From Lunularia cruciata (lineage: Eukaryota; Streptophyta; Marchantiopsida; Lunulariales; Lunulariaceae): DNA of 64,000 nt. The position numbers and the translations under genes were made by a program. The stretch covers positions 38,082,333-38,146,332 of the forward strand of contig OX419756.1 of the NCBI GenBank assembly GCA_948567375.1, in the 5' to 3' direction. Under the pieces are notes generated by a model. It made no database searches. It worked only from the letters and a program-made list of their open reading frames with translations, and was not told the DNA's origin. Positions 58,336 to 64,000 of this stretch are shown in pieces. Within the stretch, counting starts at the first letter, position 1. Each line of letters opens with the position of its first letter.

Positions 58336-59790
58336 CTACTCATGCTTCACTTGCACAACCTGCAGGGTAGCACGATGCCAAGAGAAATTTTCTGAAGGTA
58401 TGAATTTGGTAAAGGCATCAGCCGGGTTGAGCTTACCATCAATCTTGACTAGATCAAACATTTTTGCAGGCACAATTTGCCTAAGAAAGTGATATCTGAT
58501 GTCTATATGCTCAACCCTATTATCCATCACCTGATTTTCAGCTAGGTGTAAAGCACTTTGACGTTCACAATGAAGCATTATATTACCATGCATTAGCCTC
58601 ATCTCAGCAACAAGTCTATCCAACCAAATCACCTCTTTTGCTGCTTCCGCTGCTGCCACATACTCAACTTCTGTAATAGACTGTGCAACACACTTTTGCA
58701 AGGTAGATCTCCAACTAATGCACCCACCACCAAGTGTGAATGCATATCTCATTGTTGACCTCTGCTTGTCCAGATCTTGTCCATAGTCAGCATCTACATA
58801 GCCATCTAGTGATGTGGCATTCATTGATCTTCTATCAAATAAGAGCTCATTGTCTGGTGTACCTCTCAAATATATGAGAATCCACCTAACTGCTTCCCAA
58901 TGTCTCCTTCCTGGATTTGACATATACCTACACACCTTACCCATTGCTGGGGCAAGATCAAGTCTAGTGCAAGTCATCAAGTACATGAGACTCCCAACAG
59001 CCTTCTCATAAGGAATGTTAGCCATCAAAAACTTCTCCACGGCATTTGTAGGACAACTTGCCGCTGAAAGCTTGAAATGAGAAGCTAGAGGATTACTTAC
59101 TGGTTTACAGTTCTCCATGTTGAACCTAGCAAGTACCTTCCTAGCATACTTACCTTGTGTCAACCACAACGGACCAATGCCCAAGTTCCTCTTGATCTCC
59201 ATGCCTAATATCCTTGTGGCCAATCCTAAATCCTTCATCTTGAACTCCAAACTCAAGAGCACCTTGAGCTTGTTCACCTCAGATCTATCCTTGGCAACTA
59301 TCAACATGTCATCCATATACAGCACAAGAATAATAAAACCAAAGGCCTTATTCCTCACTAGTTTCATGTACACAGAAGGATCAAACAAACTCCTATTGAA
59401 ACCCTAAGCATGCATAAACACATCAAACCTCTTGTTCCATTGGCGAGGTGCTTGCTTCAATCCATACAAGGACTTCAGCAATCTTCATACCTTGTCCTCC
59501 TAGCGTTTCTTCACAAACCCCACAGGTTGTCTCATGAAGATCCTCTCATCCAAGGTGCCATAGAGAAACATCATGACAACATTGATTTGATCTAAACAAG
59601 TAAGACCAAATAATGCAACAAGCATACATAATAGACGTATTGTGGAATACTTTGCAATAGGAGAAAAGACCTCATTGTAGTCCATCCCCTTCTCTTGAGT
59701 GAACCCCTTTGCTACCAACCAAGCCTGGTAGATCTTTGATTCCTCCTTATGACCCTCCTTCAACTTGTAGATCCACTTGCAATATATCAC
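58336..59790 (-). pseudogene. Copia RT and RNase H
   Basis: RT N-terminus (59790-59500): YCKWIYKLKEG, ARLVAKGFTQ-equivalent WLVAKGFTQEKGMDYNEVFS, PIAKYSTIRLLCMLVA, FLYGTLDERIFMRQPVGF. After two stops near 59498 and 59405, the main frame 59388-58336 has the catalytic box LYMDDMLIVAK, MKDLGLATRILGMEI, MTCTRLDLAPAMGKVCRYMS and the RNase H-like end CISWRSTLQKCVAQSITEVE, EHIDIRYHFLRQ, DAFTKFIPSENF. The RT YMDD is intact. Only a few stops and one shift separate this from an open polyprotein. Confidence 0.88.
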
Positions 59791-61393
59791 TTGTTGATCC
59801 TTAGTAACCTAACTAGCTCCCAAGTCTTGTTATTCCTCAATGATTTCATCTCCCTCTCCATAGAACCAAACCACTCATCCTTTTCACTAGAAGAACATGC
59901 ATCCTTGTAGGATGAGGGTTCACCTTCTTCCAAGACCAAAGCATGAGCATCATCCCCAAAAGTCAAGTCATCATCCAACAACTTTGTTGAATCAATCCAC
60001 ATACCATATTTTTTTGGAGCTGGCCTAGCACACCTTGATGACTTCTTGGATGAACTCTCCACTTCATCTCCATGTGTAGGTCCAATGTGAGACTGACCTA
60101 GCACATTTTGTTGCTTACCAGCAACTACTTGCTCCACTTGTTCTTGCTCCTCAAGAACTTGCTCTGCTATAGGAGCACCTCCTTCCTCCTCATCACTTAA
60201 GTAATCAATCTCCCCCTCAACCAGTTTCAAAGTGGGAGACTTGCCTTTGTCAGTGTAGGGAGCTTTACCATTCTCCCTCTCCTTGAATGATCTGGATTCA
60301 TTAAAGGAAACATCCCTAAAGACCACAACCTTACACGTTATTGGATCCCATAACCTAGAAGCTTTCACTCCACTTGCATAGCCAAGAAAAACACATTTCT
60401 TTGACTTAGCATCCAACTTGGACCTATTCTCCTTAGGTGTGAGTGAATATGCATCACAACCAAATATCTTCAATCTACCATAATCAGCTGGGTGCTTATG
60501 CCTCAATTCATATGGTGTCTTGAAGTTGATTGCATTGGATGGAGAAATATTTACCACATATGTTGTGGTGTTGACAACATCTGCCCAAAACTTATGTGGT
60601 AACTTTGATTTGCTCCACATACTCAATGCATGTTCCAACAATGTCCAGTTGAGCTGCTCAGCAACACCATTCTGCTGCGGAGTGTAAACTATGGTAAGGT
60701 GGCAAGTTATCTCTTGTTTTGTGCAATATGCCTTAAACTCTCTAGAGACATACTTCCTCTCATTATCTGATCTTAGACATCTCAACTTCTTCCCAATCTG
60801 AGTCTCCGTTTGGGTAATCCACTTCTTGAAAGTGGCAAAGACTTTAGACTTGTGGTACATGAAATAAATCCACACAAACCTTGAGTAATCATCAATAAAT
60901 GTTACATAGTAATTTTTTCTAGAGCGTGAGGATGTAGGGGATGGTCCCCACACATCACTATGTACATACTCAAGTAGACCCTTGGAACTATGGGTCCCCA
61001 CTCCAAAAACAGATCTGTTCTGTTTTCCAAAGATGCAATGCTCACAAAAATCCAACTTCATGGTCTTCAAGCCAAATAGCAAGCCATTTCTTTTCAAGAA
61101 AGCCAAACCCTTCTCACATAAATGATCTAGCCATAAATGCCACATAGTTGTCATCCCATCATGAGACCTAGTTACATTGGCTTCTCCACATACTGTAGTG
61201 CTCTCCAATACAAATAGATTCTTTCAAAAGTTACCTTGCAAGATAACCTTTCCACCAGAAGTGACTCAAAGTACCCCATCACAAACACTCCATTGATGAC
61301 CTTTTGCATGTAATGCTGCAAGGAAATCAGGTTCTTCTTCATGTTAGATATGAGCCAAACATCATTGAAATTCCACATAGCTCCATCAAACAT
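59787..61393 (-). pseudogene. Copia protease-end and integrase
   Basis: The frame 61208-59787 (473 codons) carries pre-integrase HLWLDHLCEKGLAFLKRNGL and CEHCIFGKQ. The integrase core has its three acidic positions in HSDVWGPS, LRSDNERKY and QQNGVAEQLNWTLLE; the Glu is present, while flanking GGE is changed to ERK. Next comes the copia C-terminal motif FGCDAYSLTPKENRSKLDAK, KKCVFLGYASG, then an acidic linker to RT. Upstream, 61393-61172 has VWLISNMKKNLISLQHYMQ, equivalent to the VPxLxxNLLS motif after protease; a frameshift separates it. A one-base shift at about 59790 separates integrase from RT. Confidence 0.87.
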
Positions 61394-61775
61394 TTTGAAT
61401 CCTTATAGATCCAATACCCTCAATCCGCCAAGGTTGATCATTCCCCATCAGAGTTGAACCATTTGATGTTAAAAGTGAATAGAAGAACTCTTTGATGTAG
61501 CATATATGGTATGAGCAAGCACAATCTAGAATACACTCATCATCCATACTAGGAGATGAGGCTCAAAGGGCATACCCACAACGTCACAAATCATACTGAT
61601 CATCCAATAGATCAGTATCCTCCTCAGCATAAGCTATGTTTGTTGACAAGCCTTCATCTACCTTTCCTTTGCCCTTAGCTTTTACACTTCTTCTTCACAT
61701 GGCCTACTTTGCCACATTCCTAACAAGTCATTTGTTTCCTCTCCTTGGACTTGCCTCTAGACTTAGACTTGGACC
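61394..61775 (-). pseudogene. Copia protease and gag zinc-knuckle remnant
   Basis: On the minus strand KSRGKSKERKQMTC is followed by a stop and ECGKVGHVKKKCKS (about 61740-61680), a CCHC knuckle with a nonsense codon at its second x. The protease between about 61660 and 61400 is not clearly readable. The sequence then stops abruptly at the family A LTR. Confidence 0.6.
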
Positions 61776-62492
61776 TCTAACACCCATTTGTGCATGTGTG
61801 GTATTGTGATATTTAGCTTAGTATAACAAGTACTTGAGAGATATTATTTATATAGATAAAGGATGGTTCTACATTAGTCATGATTAGCTTAATTTATTCA
61901 TAGCTAAGATAGAGTGCACCTTACTTTAGAGGAAGTAGAAAAGATGAGCACCACTATTTTGGATTCTAGTGTGTTGACTTGGTATTATTCCCAGGTGTTT
62001 GGCTTTGAGGAAAGAATTTAGAACTTTTGGGCCCACAAGCCTTTTTGTTTTGGATGCTTTTATAGTCCAAGGATAGCTCATGTGAAGGAATCATTGACTT
62101 AGTTGTTGGGTCAAGATAAGATTGTATGCTAAGTAGAATATGCCCATATTGATGGATATTCCTTTATACTTTTTGACTTGACTTGACTTTTAGCCTAGTA
62201 ACTTGAGTTACTTTGGTAAATAGTAACTTTAGTGCATAATTATTTCATGATTATATAAACAGGAGATGAGGAAGTACTCATCATCCTTTCATTTGAAATC
62301 ATCTCTCTCTCATTGAGTTCTCTAGTGAGCAATGGGTTTAGGGTGTGTTTAGGTTTAGGTTTAGCTTGAGTCTTGGAGTGTTAACCTTGGAGAAGTATGA
62401 TAGAGTTTGGGTTCTTTGCCTTCTTAGTCCATGGTGCGCTACCGTAATATCCATTAGAAGTTCATCTTGAGTGAGAAATAGGTTGGCTCACA
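61776..62492 (+). repeat. Family A LTR (plus), inserted in the copia element
   Basis: About 717 bp, from TCTAACACCCATTTGTGCATG to GGTTGGCTCACA. It is highly similar to the inverted copy at 62699-63389 and more distantly to 9763-10429. Internal family A sequence follows directly, so this is a 5' LTR rather than a solo LTR. Confidence 0.82.
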
Positions 62493-64000
62493 TTTTTGGT
62501 TCCATTTCCTAGACCTCTCTAGAAGGCAAGATAATGATCCGCATACAATTCTATATTAGACAAAAGGAGGCTATGAGAGCTCACTTGGAAAGAACTTTAG
62601 AGAAGGAGAGTGTTGAACTTATGTTAGAGAACCTGGACCCATTTTTATACCTTGTAGTTCATTATGATGTCTTTGAGGTGATTTTGTACATCTTGTATTG
62701 TGAGCCGGCCTGTCTCTCACTCAGGATGAACCTCTAATGGCTATTTTGGTAGCGCACCATGGACTAAGAATGCAAAGAACCCCAACTCCATCATACTCCT
62801 CCAAGGCTCACACTCCAAGACTCAAGACATTGCTCACTAGTGAACTCAATGAGAGAGAGATAGTTGCAAATGAAAGGATGATGAGTACCTCCTCACCCCT
62901 TGTTTATATACTTGTGAAATGATTACGTACCAAAATTACTAATTACCGTAGTAACTCAAGTTACTAGACTAAAAGTCAAGTCAAGTCTAAAAGTAGAAAG
63001 GAATATCTATTCACATGGGCATATTCCACTAGCATGTGATCTTATCTTGATCCAACCATTAAGTCAAGGATTCCTTCACATGGGCTATCCTTGGACTATA
63101 GAAGAATCCAAAACAAAAAGGCTTGCGGACCCAAGAGTTCTCAACTCTTTCCTCAAAGCCAAACACCTAGGAATAATACCAAGTCAACACACTAGAATCC
63201 AAAATAGTGATACTCATCTTTTCCACCTCCTCTAAAGTAAGGTCCCCTCTATCTTAGCTATGACTAACTTTAGCTTATCATGACTAAAGTAGAACCATCT
63301 TTTATATCTATATAAAAAATATCTCTCAAGTACTTGTAATACCAAACTAAATATCACAATACCACTCACATGCACAAATGAGTGTTACATTACACATGAG
63401 AAGATTTGGAGAGATTGTGTGAGGTGGATTGTAGATTTTGGAGATTAGGGTGATTTTGGGCAAAATCTCAAGTTTGAGATCTGGGCTTGAGATTTCTAAA
63501 CATGATGGCTAAGGTTATCTTTCAATTAGCACACTTGAAATTATTGTGAGAGCTACTATGCATACTAGGATAGAATTTTTGAAAGTTGATAGGCTAAATT
63601 GCTCCCACAACTTGACGCTCTCTGGAAAATTATACAAAGTCTGCCATTTCTTCAATTTTTAATAGATTTTCCTAAAAATTTACAAGAAAATTCAGTGCAT
63701 TGTATCCTACCTGCTGACTCAAACATTAGAGAGAGGTCATTCTTTTGCAAGGAGTTATGAGTTTTTAAAGTGAGGGAGGTGATTTTCAGACCAAATCTGA
63801 AATGTGTGTGTTGAATAGAAAGGTGCCTAGGCCAAATGGCTTGATGAAAAGATTTGTAATTTTTCAAGGAGTGATGCTGTAAAGTTTTGGTAAATTGTGA
63901 AAAAATTTAGAGGACTATGACATACCAGTTGAGAGATTTGAGTGACATTGTGAGGAAATGCATGAGGAGTGTGAGAGCAACAAAAAGCATATTTGAGTGT
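62493..64000 (+). mobile_element. Family A internal (gag) region, interrupted by an inverted solo LTR, continuing past the window
   Basis: 62493-62698 encodes a gag N-terminal piece (MIRIQFYIRQKEAMRAHLER, LENLDPFLYLVVHYD) that matches 10430-10640. The text breaks at GTACATCTTGTAT and resumes at 63390 with TTACACATGAGAAGATTTGG, which is how 10620-10645 reads continuously (TACATCTTTTACACATGAG). The continuation to 64000 follows 10645-11270. The element therefore extends right of the window. Confidence 0.75.
62699..63389 (-). mobile_element. Inverted family A solo LTR inside family A gag
   Basis: Minus-strand sequence TGTAACACTCATTTGTGCAT to GGCCGGCTCACA, 691 bp, TG...CA ends intact. No internal domain is attached. 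It sits in opposite orientation 206 bp from the plus LTR, making an inverted repeat of about 0.7 kb per arm. Exact target duplication is unclear (TTGTAT left, TTACA right). Confidence 0.82.

Larger units (their letters stand above)
57859..61775 (-). mobile_element. Ty1/copia retrotransposon, minus strand, interrupted by a family A element
   Basis: From right to left: a gag zinc-knuckle remnant (about 61730-61685), protease-region remnant, integrase, RT, RNase H, polypurine tract and a 3' LTR. The 5' LTR and most of gag are absent because family A sequence begins at 61776. The missing part may lie beyond the window if family A is a clean insertion. The coding frames are much better preserved than in the Ty3/gypsy elements, so this is the youngest autonomous-type element here. 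Confidence 0.85.

Noticed and set aside
61776..62492. Reading the family A LTR at 61.8 kb as the copia 5' LTR
   Set aside because: It does not match the copia 3' LTR at 57859-58146 and does match the family A LTR at 9763-10429.
1..64000. CRISPR arrays, operons, bacterial promoters
   Set aside because: The window is eukaryotic; the tandem repeats seen have no spacer structure and no cas-like genes occur.
1..64000. tRNA and rRNA genes
   Set aside because: I saw no cloverleaf with A and B boxes and no rRNA-like conserved block by eye; a tRNAscan and Infernal run would be needed to exclude small RNAs.

Overview
The window looks like nuclear DNA of a land plant. The evidence is LTR retrotransposons primed by a plant-type initiator-Met tRNA site, a chromodomain Ty3/gypsy element, a Ty1/copia element, a decayed MULE transposase, and a multi-exon gene with GT-AG introns. 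The one intact gene is a ZNFX1-type helicase. I recall such proteins more readily from early-diverging land plants than from flowering plants, so a bryophyte, fern or lycophyte is my guess. The species cannot be fixed from the sequence.

Layout. (1) 1-4.05 kb: two diverged, decayed copies of an unrecognised gene family lie head to head, one on the minus strand running off the left edge and one on the plus strand. They share ordered motifs (FWPxPG, ELYKxxFF, FRxGDH, RGF, WxYWPG, then repeated GDxLxR units). (2) 4.05-9.76 kb: AT-rich DNA without a recognisable gene. (3) 9.76-27.5 kb: a nest of retroelements. A degenerate Ty3/gypsy element (family A, plus) carries a family B LTR at 12.6 kb and a whole family B chromovirus (minus, 16432-26522, perfect GTGAT target duplication). 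That chromovirus is itself split by a 3.79-kb element with TG...CA ends that carries its own plus-strand coding region. (4) 29826-36003: a second, nearly complete family B chromovirus on the plus strand. (5) 37.7-40 kb: a dead MULE/FAR1-type transposase and unexplained minus-strand reading frames with a 160-bp tandem duplication.

(6) 41-51 kb: a less AT-rich single-copy island. It holds a gene of about 1983 codons (43758-50521, three coding exons) that joins PB1, two CCCH fingers, an SF1 UPF1/ZNFX1-like helicase, an NFX1-type finger array, a helical segment and a C-terminal RZ finger. A 55-bp sequence is repeated three times just after its stop codon, and GTGGGAGTGA-type repeats lie upstream. 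(7) 50.7-57.8 kb: mostly non-coding, with three minus-strand open segments (52.3-54.1 kb) that look like a decayed gene. (8) 57.86-64 kb: a Ty1/copia element (minus) interrupted by a family A element (plus), which is interrupted by an inverted family A solo LTR. The two opposed LTRs form an inverted repeat of about 0.7 kb per arm.

Only the helicase gene appears functional. Animal ZNFX1 proteins bind RNA and act in small-RNA inheritance or antiviral sensing, so a role in RNA surveillance or silencing is a reasonable inference here. It is striking next to so many silenced transposons, but position alone proves no link.
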